A stretch of DNA of 23,571 nucleotides from contig CALIXC010000249.1 of assembly GCA_938046755.1 (NCBI GenBank), positions 1 to 23,571 of the forward strand. The letters are read 5' to 3'. Shown here piece by piece: positions 15,187 through 22,482 of the stretch. The stretch comes from an uncultured Lautropia sp. GTDB lineage: Bacteria; Pseudomonadota; Gammaproteobacteria; Burkholderiales; Burkholderiaceae_E. Within the stretch, counting starts at the first letter, position 1, and each line of letters begins with the position of its first letter. Below the pieces are notes generated by a model, which ran no database searches, was not told where the DNA came from, and saw nothing but the letters and a program-made list of their open reading frames with translations. A program made the position numbers and the translations under genes.

Positions 15187-15432
15187 TCCCGGATCATTCA
15201 CACATCGGCCGCCGCGGACACGCTGGCATCCAGCCCGCCCGGCCAGGAAGCGCCAGAGTCTGCCCGCCATGGCGGGACGTGCGGATGCCCCGCCTTCCCC
15301 GTCTGGCCAGATTCCCCGCCGGGAACCGCTCCCTGCCCTGCCTTCAGGCGTGGGGCAGGAATCCGATCCGGCAGGGCCGCTTCCGACACCATCGGCAGGC
15401 CCTGTCCTGCCACCTACTCTAGAGGAAATCCC

Positions 15433-15996
15433 ATGTCGCTGATCAACACCCAGATCAAACCCTTCAAGGTCCAGGCCTTCCAGAACGGCAAGTTCTTCGA
15501 AGTCACCGACGAGACCCTGAAAGGCAAGTGGAACGTCATCTGCTTCTACCCCGCCGACTTCACCTTCGTCTGCCCGACCGAGCTGGAAGACCTGGCCGAG
15601 CACTATGACGAGTTCAAGAAACTGGGCGTGGAAGTCTACTCGGCCTCTACCGACACGCACTTCGCCCACAAGGCCTGGCACGACACCTCGGACGCCATCA
15701 AGAAGGTCAACTACCCCATGCTGGGCGACCCGACCACGCAGCTGGCCCGCAACTTCGACGTGCTGATCGAAGAAGAAGGCCTGGCCCTGCGCGGCACCTT
15801 CCTGATCGACCCCGAAGGCCTGATCAAGGTCTGCGAAATCCACGACAACGGCATCGGCCGTGACGCCAGCGAACTGCTGCGCAAGGTCAAGGCTGCCCTG
15901 TACGTGGCCTCGCACCCGGGTGAAGTCTGCCCCGCCAAGTGGAAAGAAGGCGCCGAGACCCTGAAGCCCTCGCTGGACCTGGTCGGCAAGATCTGA
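15433..15996 (+). CDS. ahpC: Alkyl hydroperoxide reductase peroxiredoxin AhpC
   Basis: AhpC is a typical two-cysteine peroxiredoxin that reduces hydrogen peroxide, organic hydroperoxides and peroxynitrite, and is recycled by AhpF. The 187-residue product has the peroxidatic cysteine in FTFVCPTE (Cys47) and the resolving cysteine in GEVCPAKW (Cys166), the same positions as in enteric AhpC. Length is standard. An AGAGGAAA ribosome site lies 4-5 nt before the ATG, one of the best in the window and fitting a highly expressed protein. It is followed by ahpF after a 172-bp gap containing hairpins, which would allow AhpC to be made in excess of AhpF. Confidence 0.97.
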   Translation: MSLINTQIKPFKVQAFQNGKFFEVTDETLKGKWNVICFYPADFTFVCPTELEDLAEHYDEFKKLGVEVYSASTDTHFAHKAWHDTSDAIKKVNYPMLGDPTTQLARNFDVLIEEEGLALRGTFLIDPEGLIKVCEIHDNGIGRDASELLRKVKAALYVASHPGEVCPAKWKEGAETLKPSLDLVGKI

Positions 15997-16007
15997 TCCC
16001 GCACCCC

Positions 16008-16044
16008 GGAAGGCTGGCCGGTCGCAGACCACCCCCAGCCTTCC
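16008..16044 (+). repeat. 10-bp inverted repeat just after ahpC
   Basis: GGAAGGCTGG (16008-16017) and CCAGCCTTCC (16035-16044) pair perfectly with a 17-nt loop, starting 11 nt beyond the ahpC stop. There is no T-run, so a role as 3'-end stabiliser of the ahpC message is more likely than termination. Confidence 0.5.
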
Positions 16045-16063
16045 CGTCATGATCGACATCGTT

Positions 16064-16138
16064 ACCAGCCAGCCCCGGCCAAGCGGCGCTCCTATCGCCT
16101 AGCTCCTCGCGCCGGCAACCGGTGGCTGGTCTTTTTTT
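16064..16138 (+). terminator. ahpC-ahpF intercistronic terminator/attenuator
   Basis: ACCAGCC (16064-16070) and GGCTGGT (16124-16130) pair over 7 bp and are followed at once by C and seven T (16132-16138). The long loop contains its own smaller stem around CCGG-CAA-CCGG (16112-16122), which could serve as an alternative terminator stem. The T-run ends 30 nt before the ahpF ATG. Partial readthrough would give more ahpC than ahpF transcript. Confidence 0.62.
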
Positions 16139-16168
16139 GTCCATTTCCCACGTCACCACGGCACCATC

Positions 16169-17737
16169 ATGCTTGACGCAGACCTCAAGAACCAGCTGCA
16201 AACCTACCTGGGCCACCTGAAACAGCCGATCGAGCTGGTGGCCACCCTGGACGGCAGTCCGAAAGCGAAAGAGATGCAGGAACTCCTGCAGGAAATCGCC
16301 GAGCTATCCGACAAAATCACCCTGCGCGAAGACCCGGCCGCGGATGTCCGCAAGCCCTCCTTTGCCATCAACCGCATCGGCACCGACATCGGTGTGCGCT
16401 TTGCCGCCATCCCGCTGGGCCACGAGTTCACCTCGCTGGTGCTGGCCCTGCTGCACGTCGGCGGCCACACCATCAAGCTCGACGCCGACACCATCGAGCA
16501 GACCAAGGCCCTGTCCGGCGACTACGACTTCGAGATCTACATGTCGCTGTCGTGCCAGAACTGCCCGGACGTGGTGCAGGCGCTCAATTCGATGTCGGTC
16601 ATCAACCCCCGCATCCGCGTCCAGACCATCGACGGCGCCCTCTTCCAGGACGAAGTGGAAAAACGCGCCATCATGGCCGTGCCCACCGTCTTCCTGAACG
16701 GCGAAGTGCTGTTCCAGGGCCGCTCCAGCGCCGAAGAGATCCTGGCGCGCCTGGACAGCGGCGCCCACTCCCGCGCCGCCGAGAAACTTTCCGAGAAGGA
16801 TCCGTTCGACGTGCTGATCGTCGGCGGTGGCCCGGCCGGCGCTGCGGCAGCCGTCTACGCGGCCCGCAAGGGCATCCGCACCGGCGTGGTGGCCGAGCGC
16901 TTCGGCGGCCAGGTGCTGGACACCATGTCCATCGAGAACTACATCTCGGTGCTGGAAACCGACGGTCCCAAGTTTGCCGCTGCCCTGGAGGCCCACACCC
17001 GTCACTACGGCGTCGACATCATGAACCTGCAGAAGGTCGAGTCGATCAGCCGTGACGAGGCTGCCGGCATGGTCACCGTCAAGACAGCCAGTGGCGCCAG
17101 CCTCAAGAGCAAGACCGTCATCCTGGCCACCGGTGCCCGGTGGCGCAGCATGGGCGTGCCCGGCGAGCAGGAATACCGCAACCGCGGCGTCACCTACTGC
17201 CCGCACTGCGACGGCCCGCTCTTCAAGGGCAAGCGCGTCGCCGTCATCGGCGGTGGCAACTCGGGTGTCGAGGCCGCCATCGACCTGGCTGGCGTGGTGG
17301 ACCATGTCACGCTCTTCGAGTTCATGCCTGAACTGCGTGCCGACGCCGTGCTGCAGCGCAAGCTGGAAAGCCTGCCCAACGTGAAGATCCTGAAGAACGT
17401 TCAGGTCACCGAGGTCAAGGCCCGCAACGACAAGGTCAGCGCCATCGTCTACAAGGACCGCACCAACGACAGCATCCACGAAGTGGCGCTGGAAGGCGTG
17501 TTCGTCCAGATCGGCCTGGTGCCCAACACCGACTTCCTGAAGGACAGCGGCATCACGCTGGTCCGCAACGGCGAGATTCAGGTCGACGTTCGTGGCCAGA
17601 CCTCGATGGAAGGCGTGTTTGCTGCTGGTGACTGCACCACCTCACCGTACAAGCAGATCATCATCGCCGCCGGCGATGGCGCCAAGGCTGCCCTGGCCGC
17701 CTTCGATCACCTGATCCGCACCTCGGCGCCCAAGTAA
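16169..17737 (+). CDS. ahpF: Alkyl hydroperoxide reductase subunit F (AhpF)
   Basis: AhpF is the NADH-dependent flavoprotein disulfide reductase that regenerates AhpC. The 522-residue product has the family layout. An N-terminal double thioredoxin fold carries the SCQNC redox pair (Cys129/Cys132). A thioredoxin-reductase-like part has the FAD motif VGGGPAGAAAA (about 218-228) and the CPHC pair (Cys344/Cys347). The nucleotide-binding VIGGGNSGVEAA and the FAD-binding GVFAAGDCTTSPYKQ follow. The start MLDADLKNQLQTYL matches the enteric protein. No clear Shine-Dalgarno precedes the ATG. Confidence 0.97.
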   Translation: MLDADLKNQLQTYLGHLKQPIELVATLDGSPKAKEMQELLQEIAELSDKITLREDPAADVRKPSFAINRIGTDIGVRFAAIPLGHEFTSLVLALLHVGGHTIKLDADTIEQTKALSGDYDFEIYMSLSCQNCPDVVQALNSMSVINPRIRVQTIDGALFQDEVEKRAIMAVPTVFLNGEVLFQGRSSAEEILARLDSGAHSRAAEKLSEKDPFDVLIVGGGPAGAAAAVYAARKGIRTGVVAERFGGQVLDTMSIENYISVLETDGPKFAAALEAHTRHYGVDIMNLQKVESISRDEAAGMVTVKTASGASLKSKTVILATGARWRSMGVPGEQEYRNRGVTYCPHCDGPLFKGKRVAVIGGGNSGVEAAIDLAGVVDHVTLFEFMPELRADAVLQRKLESLPNVKILKNVQVTEVKARNDKVSAIVYKDRTNDSIHEVALEGVFVQIGLVPNTDFLKDSGITLVRNGEIQVDVRGQTSMEGVFAAGDCTTSPYKQIIIAAGDGAKAALAAFDHLIRTSAPK

Positions 17738-17744
17738 GCGCACA

Positions 17745-17780
17745 CTGCGCCTTGATGATCCGAGCATCATCGAGGCGCAG
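17745..17780 (+). terminator. 15-bp hairpin immediately after ahpF
   Basis: Arms 17745-17759 and 17766-17780 (outer part CTGCGCC/GGCGCAG) pair over 15 bp with one G-U wobble and a 6-nt loop, 8 nt beyond the ahpF stop. It lacks a U-tract. It is the first of a series of hairpins that ends in a strong intrinsic terminator at 18020. Confidence 0.5.
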
Positions 17781-17849
17781 CGCACTTGCCAGACCTCGTC
17801 CTGATCGGCACGCAAACAAGCAGCCTTTCCACCGAAACGCGTTCCGTCT

Positions 17850-17969
17850 GGACGGCTCGCCCGGCCGTCCGATCGTCTTGGCCGTGCAGCACGGCCCGGC
17901 ATAGTCTTCACGGGTGGTCTGATGCCATCAGCCACCCAGACACCAGCGACCCGCACCGTCCCGTGCGGG
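17850..17969 (+). ncRNA. Array of hairpins, structured 3' UTR or candidate small RNA
   Basis: Four inverted repeats follow one another. They are GGACGGC/GCCGTCC (17850-17870), GGCCGTGC/GCACGGCC (17880-17896, in practice a shorter stem with a 5-nt loop), GGGTGG-x-CTGATG/CATCAG-CCACCC (17912-17937) and CCCGCAC/GTGCGGG (17950-17969). An intrinsic terminator begins 10 nt later. No protein frame in the region looks real. It may be the processed tail of the ahpCF message or an independent small RNA. The structures are seen; any RNA function is inference. Confidence 0.4.
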
Positions 17970-17979
17970 CCCGCCCGTC

Positions 17980-18020
17980 CGCCCTCACCCGGTTACCGCC
18001 GGGTGGGGGCGTTTCTTTTT
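17980..18020 (+). terminator. Intrinsic terminator of the ahpCF region
   Basis: CGCCCTCACCCGG (17980-17992) and CCGGGTGGGGGCG (17999-18011) form a 13-bp stem with one G-U pair and a 6-nt loop, followed by TTTCTTTTT (18012-18020). It is the strongest terminator in the window. It lies 243 nt after ahpF and 35 nt before the convergent alkylation-repair gene. Confidence 0.88.
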
Positions 18021-18054
18021 CAGGATGGCCAGGCGCGCACTCGGCCTCGCTCAC

Positions 18055-18714
18055 TCAGCCCTTCAGGTGCTTGAGCGCCTCACGGATGCTGAGCGGCGCC
18101 ATCCGGGCACGATGGGTCTCGATGAAAGCCAGCACCCACGCCGGATCATGGCGGGCATACTGGCGCAAGGCCCAGCCAATGCCCTTGTTGATGAAGAACT
18201 CGGTCTGCCCCAGGTTGTTGACGATGACCTCGGCCAGCAACGCGCGATCGGTCTGCGCCCCCAGCGACAGCTGACAGTCGATGGCGATGCGGCGCAGCCA
18301 GAAATTCTCGTGCAGGCTCCAGGCAATGATCCGGGGGCGGATCTCCGGATGACGCAGCAGGATGGAGCCCACCACCTTGTCCAGCGCATCCACCGTGTCC
18401 CACCACGATTTCTGCACCATCAGCGCTTCCACGCGGTCCAGGTCCACCGGAACCAGCTGTTCCTTCACCTCATTCAGGTAGTCCACCGCCACATACTGCA
18501 TCTCGCGGAACGGACTCTGCCAACAGGCCCGCATGAAGGTCCAGTCCGGTACCTGCCCACGCGCCGCACGGAAGAACGGCCGGCAGAGCTTTCGCCGCTC
18601 GGGCGTGCCCACCCCCAGAAACGCGAAGCGATGCTTCATGTAGGCCGCCATCTGCGGTGCCCGCCCGGGCTCGGCAGCCGCCTGCAGGACGGCAAGGATC
18701 TCGTGTGCATCCAT
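18055..18714 (-). CDS. AlkD-like DNA alkylation repair protein
   Basis: This protein belongs to the HEAT-repeat DNA glycosylase family typified by Bacillus AlkD, which excises positively charged alkylated bases such as 3-methyl- and 7-methylguanine. The 219-residue product has the family blocks YMKHRFAFLGVGTPERRKL (25-43), SWWDTVDALDK (103-113) and FWLRRIAI (138-145). FFINKGIGWALRQYA comes near the C-terminus. The catalytic-cleft Trp, Asp and Arg of AlkD appear to correspond to Trp105, Asp109 and Arg142. The ATG at 18714 is preferred; the frame extends to 18744, and a GGGAGG lies about 11 nt upstream. It follows the acetyltransferase gene by 93 nt. Activity is inferred from the family. Confidence 0.88.
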   Translation of the reverse strand: MDAHEILAVLQAAAEPGRAPQMAAYMKHRFAFLGVGTPERRKLCRPFFRAARGQVPDWTFMRACWQSPFREMQYVAVDYLNEVKEQLVPVDLDRVEALMVQKSWWDTVDALDKVVGSILLRHPEIRPRIIAWSLHENFWLRRIAIDCQLSLGAQTDRALLAEVIVNNLGQTEFFINKGIGWALRQYARHDPAWVLAFIETHRARMAPLSIREALKHLKG

Positions 18715-18807
18715 GATGAATGGCGCCTCCCATACGCCCGGCACCTATCGGGCGGACAGAGCCAGTATGCCACCGCCCCCGGACCGAGGTCTGGTTGCGC
18801 CAGATCG

Positions 18808-19509
18808 TTACCCCTCGATGTCCCCCAACGCCACGCGCTGCCGGCCCTGGGCATCGAAGTTGTCGCCCGACAGCCACTTCTCCAGACGCCGCTTCACTCG
18901 GGGCCATTCGGAATCCAGCATCGAGTACCAGCAGGTATCGCGGTTGCGGCCCTTGTACACGATGGCCTGGCGGAACATGCCTTCGTAGGTAAAGCCCAGA
19001 CGCAGGGCGGCGTTGCGCGATGGCTGGTTCAGCGAATCGCACTTCCATTCATAACGGCGGTACTTCAGCGTCTCGAACACGTACTGCGCCAGCAACAGCT
19101 GGGCCTCGGTGGCCATGCGCGTGCGCTTGAGCCGGTCGGAATAGGTGACGGAGCCCACCTCAATCACGCGGTTGGCCGGATCGATCCGCATCAGTGAGAG
19201 GGAGCCCACGACCTGGTTGCTGCCCTCCTCGATGATGACGAAGGCGCAGGGATCCTCGCTCGCCTCCAGTCGCTCCAGCTGCGCCTGCAGGGCCTGTCGG
19301 TCGGCCACCGGCAACCGGGGAAGATAGGTCCAGTCCTGCAGCTTCGCCGCTGGCCCATGGAAGGCATACAGATCGTCGGCGTGCCTGGCGGCCGACAGCC
19401 GCTCCAGCCGACAGAAACGCCCCTGCAGGACGGGATGGCCGGGCCGCTCACCTGGCGTGAAGCCAGGCACCGCGTCGCCGATGGGCTGGCCGAATTCGTT
19501 GTGACGCAT
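18808..19509 (-). CDS. GNAT-family N-acetyltransferase (RimJ/RimL-like)
   Basis: The 233-residue product looks like a GNAT acetyltransferase of the RimJ/RimL type, which transfers acetyl from acetyl-CoA to amino groups of proteins or small molecules. Supporting segments are HPVLQGRFCRLERL near the N-terminus, AFVIIEEGSNQVVGSLSLMRI (beta strands 2-4) and EVGSVTYSDRLKRTRMATEAQLLL around the acetyl-CoA loop. The typical YRRYEWKCDSLNQPSRNAALRLGFTYEG closes the fold. The start at 19509 has GAGGAGG 4 nt upstream, among the strongest ribosome sites here. The substrate cannot be predicted. It may be co-transcribed with the downstream alkylation-repair gene. Confidence 0.88.
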   Translation of the reverse strand: MRHNEFGQPIGDAVPGFTPGERPGHPVLQGRFCRLERLSAARHADDLYAFHGPAAKLQDWTYLPRLPVADRQALQAQLERLEASEDPCAFVIIEEGSNQVVGSLSLMRIDPANRVIEVGSVTYSDRLKRTRMATEAQLLLAQYVFETLKYRRYEWKCDSLNQPSRNAALRLGFTYEGMFRQAIVYKGRNRDTCWYSMLDSEWPRVKRRLEKWLSGDNFDAQGRQRVALGDIEG

Positions 19510-19541
19510 GAAGCCTCCTCGAAGGTACTGTCATCGCCTCG

Positions 19542-19547
19542 AATATA
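19542..19547 (-). promoter_or_regulatory. Candidate -10 element of the acetyltransferase gene
   Basis: TATATT on the minus strand lies 33 nt before the start codon, just downstream of the terminator of the preceding channel gene. No good -35 is visible at 16-18 bp, so the assignment is weak. Confidence 0.35.
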
Positions 19548-19561
19548 CGCTTCATGCCCTG

Positions 19562-19603
19562 AAAACGATCCGGGCCATGGCGCAGCCACGCCATGGCCCG
19601 GAT
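19562..19603 (-). terminator. Intrinsic terminator of the MscS-family gene
   Basis: A perfect 15-bp inverted repeat (19568-19582 with 19589-19603, core CGGGCCATGGCG) with a 6-nt loop begins 20 nt after the channel gene's stop. On the minus strand CG and four T follow. The short T-run is weak, but the long GC-rich stem makes termination likely. Confidence 0.72.
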
Positions 19604-19623
19604 ACCGATCAGCTGCTGGGCAA

Positions 19624-22155
19624 TCAGGACGTCGCCAGTGCGATGCCCTCCGTCTTCAGGCGCTCGTGAATGGCGATGCACAGCTCGCTGCGGATGGCCC
19701 CCATGCGCTCGCTGCGCGCCGTCCAGGCATAGAGCTTGAACTGCAGGGCCGACGCGCCGAAGTCGGTAAACTGCGCCGTGGGCGCCGGCGTGGCCAGCAG
19801 GTCGGCGTGTTCGCGCGCCACCTCGGTCAGCAGCTTGATGACCTGCTTGGGATCGCTGTCGTAGGCCACCCCCAGGCCGATCTCGATGCGGCGCAGGTGG
19901 TCGGACAGTGTCCAGTTCACCACCTGGTTGGCAATGAGCTGCGAGTTGGGCACGATCACGTCCGCCCCCGCGCCAGTGCGCAGCACGCTGGCACGAATGC
20001 CGATACGCTTGACGCTGCCACTCTGTCCCGCCATGTCCACCGAGTCGCCCACCTTGATGGGACGCTCGAACAGCACGATGAGGCCCGAGACGAAGTTGTT
20101 GACAATGCTCTGCAAGCCGAAACCGACCCCGACACCGAGTGCGCTGGCGAAGATGGTGAATCGATCAAGGCTCACGCCGGTGGAGGCAATAGCCATCAGC
20201 AGACCGCCGATCAGCACCACATAGTTGAGGATGCTGTTGAGCGCATACGGAATGCCCGGCGCCAGCGATACCCGTGTGTAGACCTCGCGGTCCAGCACGT
20301 AGCGCAACAGGCGCGAGACCTGCAGCGTCAGCCAGACCAGCACGAAGAAGCGCAGCAGGTCAGCCATCGACACCGAGATCTGCCCGATCTTCAGCGGGGT
20401 GGACAGGAAGTTCCCAAACGCATCGGTGAGCGGCGACAGCAGCATCACCTGGTTCAGCGTGTACCCCGTCCACAGCAGCACCGCTGCCCAGTAGACGACG
20501 CGACGCAGCCGCGCCTCGATCAGCGCCCCGTCCTCGTCCAGCATCTTCAGCCGGTTGAGCGGGCGCAGGTTGCCGGCCAGGCGCAGCAGCGACAGCAGCA
20601 CCAGCGATCCCGCCAGCAGGATGACCCCCGCAAACAGCGAATTGAGCGTGGAGGCACTGATGAAGCGCGCCAGCCGGGTGAAGCCCAGCAGATCAGTGAC
20701 CAGGGCCGCACTGCAACCGGCCAGCACGGTATTGATAGCGTAGCCCGTCAGTCGCAGCGAGCGTGCATTCTGATCCACATGCTGGGTGGAGCTGTCGGGC
20801 GGCAGCGCCTCACTGGACACAGTCCCATCCTCGGCTTCGGCCTCGGCCCGCGCCTGCATGAACGCACGGCGCCGATCACGCGTGAGGTGCATAAGCAGCA
20901 GGATCGTCAACAGCAGCTGCGACTGGAAGAACAGCCGCTCCCAGGTCGGATCGAACTTCAGGATCTCCGGCACCTGGTTGAAGGCGAACATGGCCAGCAG
21001 CCAGTACAAGTAAGTGGCCAGCGAACGCTCCACCACCTGGCGCAGCAACTGCACGGTGGGCGCCAGCGCCACCAGCCCCAACAGCAGGTTCAGGCTGGCC
21101 GGCGGATAGGGCAGCAGAATCGCGGCCATCGTCACCGTCGTCAGCACGGCCACCGACAGCGGATCAAGCAGCAGCCAGCGCACCGAGCGCAGCACCGGCT
21201 GCTCGCTGATCTTCGCCTCCACCCGCGGACGCAGGAAGTGCAGCGTAGCAAACACCAGCACCAGACAAGCCAGCAGCGCGATGGAGCGAACCGGATGGAT
21301 GCGCAGGTACTCGACGATGGCATGACCGTCCGAGCGCAGGCGCGCCAGCCCCGTCAGCGTGCTGCCATCATTGGCGTCCGTATTGGCAGCGCCGAACAGC
21401 GCCGGACTGTCGGTCTTGAACAGCGAATCGATGGACGATGTGAGCGTGTTCTTCAGTAACGCCTGCTCGGATGCGATGGTGGCCTGCAGCTTACTGCTCT
21501 GCGCCTGCAGGTCGAAGATGCCACTGCGAATCTTGGACGCTGCCTTGCGCGTGTCCTGAATCTGATTCAGCACCTCCTGCACGCGCGTGCGGATGACCTG
21601 CGGTGACGCCTTGATCTCTTCGGCCGACTGCGCCCCTTCCCAGAGCTTCTGCATGCTGTTGAGACGGTTGAAGTCGTCCTGCAGCGATTCGGCCGCCTGG
21701 GTGAGCTGTTTATCCACGGCCGTCACCTCGGCCTGCAACTGTGCCCAGGTGGGCTCGATGTCGCGCATGCGCCGCTGGCTGTCGGAATCCATCGCCAGGT
21801 GGCTGAGCGCGCGAGTCTCGGAGGTCTCCTGGGCCAGGCGCCTCAGGCGCAGGCGGATGGCGTCGCGCTGCGGCGAGGCCTGCAGGCGGCTGCGGATGAT
21901 GTTGAGGGTGTTCTCCTCGCTCTCGGCACGGGAGACCACGTTGGCAGCCGGAATGGGTGAGGCCGAGGCAGGCGCCGGATTGGCGGCCGCCGCGTTGGCA
22001 TTGCCGCCTTGGGCAGCCTTGTCCTTGTCGCTGGCGGCGGCCGGTGCCACCTGCGCCATCGCAGGACTCGGAGACAGGACCACACCGGCCGGCACGGCCA
22101 GCATCAGGGCCAGCAGCAGCCGGCCACAAAGGGAAATGAGGGCATCGGTCTTCAT
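19624..22155 (-). CDS. MscS-family mechanosensitive channel with DUF3772-like N-terminal region
   Basis: The 843-residue product is a large member of the small-conductance mechanosensitive channel family, which releases solutes on hypo-osmotic shock. It has a signal peptide (cleavage probably after SPAMA near residue 34) and an Ala/Pro-rich linker (35-75). A long helical, probably coiled-coil periplasmic region (about 76-260) resembles DUF3772. Around 10 membrane segments follow (about 280-660). The MscS core comes next: pore helix ALGVGVGFGLQSIVNNFVSGLIVLFERPIKVGD, then the beta domain with VIVPNSQLIANQVVNWT and a C-terminal alpha/beta domain. The frame is open to 22263; the ATG at 22155 is chosen because it opens the signal peptide. 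The ribosome site is weak. It is not clearly MscK or YbiO, so no symbol is given. Confidence 0.9.
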   Translation of the reverse strand: MKTDALISLCGRLLLALMLAVPAGVVLSPSPAMAQVAPAAASDKDKAAQGGNANAAAANPAPASASPIPAANVVSRAESEENTLNIIRSRLQASPQRDAIRLRLRRLAQETSETRALSHLAMDSDSQRRMRDIEPTWAQLQAEVTAVDKQLTQAAESLQDDFNRLNSMQKLWEGAQSAEEIKASPQVIRTRVQEVLNQIQDTRKAASKIRSGIFDLQAQSSKLQATIASEQALLKNTLTSSIDSLFKTDSPALFGAANTDANDGSTLTGLARLRSDGHAIVEYLRIHPVRSIALLACLVLVFATLHFLRPRVEAKISEQPVLRSVRWLLLDPLSVAVLTTVTMAAILLPYPPASLNLLLGLVALAPTVQLLRQVVERSLATYLYWLLAMFAFNQVPEILKFDPTWERLFFQSQLLLTILLLMHLTRDRRRAFMQARAEAEAEDGTVSSEALPPDSSTQHVDQNARSLRLTGYAINTVLAGCSAALVTDLLGFTRLARFISASTLNSLFAGVILLAGSLVLLSLLRLAGNLRPLNRLKMLDEDGALIEARLRRVVYWAAVLLWTGYTLNQVMLLSPLTDAFGNFLSTPLKIGQISVSMADLLRFFVLVWLTLQVSRLLRYVLDREVYTRVSLAPGIPYALNSILNYVVLIGGLLMAIASTGVSLDRFTIFASALGVGVGFGLQSIVNNFVSGLIVLFERPIKVGDSVDMAGQSGSVKRIGIRASVLRTGAGADVIVPNSQLIANQVVNWTLSDHLRRIEIGLGVAYDSDPKQVIKLLTEVAREHADLLATPAPTAQFTDFGASALQFKLYAWTARSERMGAIRSELCIAIHERLKTEGIALATS

Positions 22156-22387
22156 GCCCGCCAGTGTAACGGGCACTCGCGCCCTGCTGGACAGTGCCCC
22201 CATGGCACGGGACGACCGGTCGGCAGGCGAAGCGTGGCTGGCTGGGGGTTTGTCGGGATGCAACAGGGCGGATACACCTGACCTGCTGCCCTACGTTGCC
22301 GGGGCAATCGGTGACATGGCCCGTCCCCGTCATGCCTGGTACCTCAGCCCCCTGAACCTTCAAGCCCTCTCGCTGAATGACACACAA

Positions 22388-22445
22388 AACTTGACATCTA
22401 GGTCATGTTACCATTATGCTATGCGTCCTTAGGACGCATAGCATA
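22388..22445 (+). promoter_or_regulatory. abiE promoter with two overlapping inverted-repeat operators
   Basis: A consensus TTGACA (22391-22396) and TATGCT (22415-22420) are spaced 18 bp apart upstream of abiEi. The -35 lies inside an imperfect repeat AACTTGAC/GTCATGTT (22388-22409, one mismatch). The -10 opens a perfect 15-bp inverted repeat TATGCTATGCGTCCT/AGGACGCATAGCATA (22415-22445, single central base). AbiEi antitoxins are known to repress their own operon by binding inverted repeats in the promoter, so these are the likely sites. The rest of the 22156-22482 gap shows no gene. Confidence 0.78.
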
Positions 22446-22482
22446 GTAGTAGCACTATCACGCACCCGCTGAACAGGTATCC

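Noticed and set aside
16304..17479. A 391-residue minus-strand frame opposite ahpF
   Set aside because: It is Asp/His/Val-rich mirror translation of ahpF with no recognisable domain.
22260..22299. An inverted repeat (GCAAC-AGGGC with GCCCT-GTTGC) between the channel gene and abiEi
   Set aside because: The arms are offset by unpaired bases and there is no U-tract, gene end or promoter to tie it to, so I do not annotate it.
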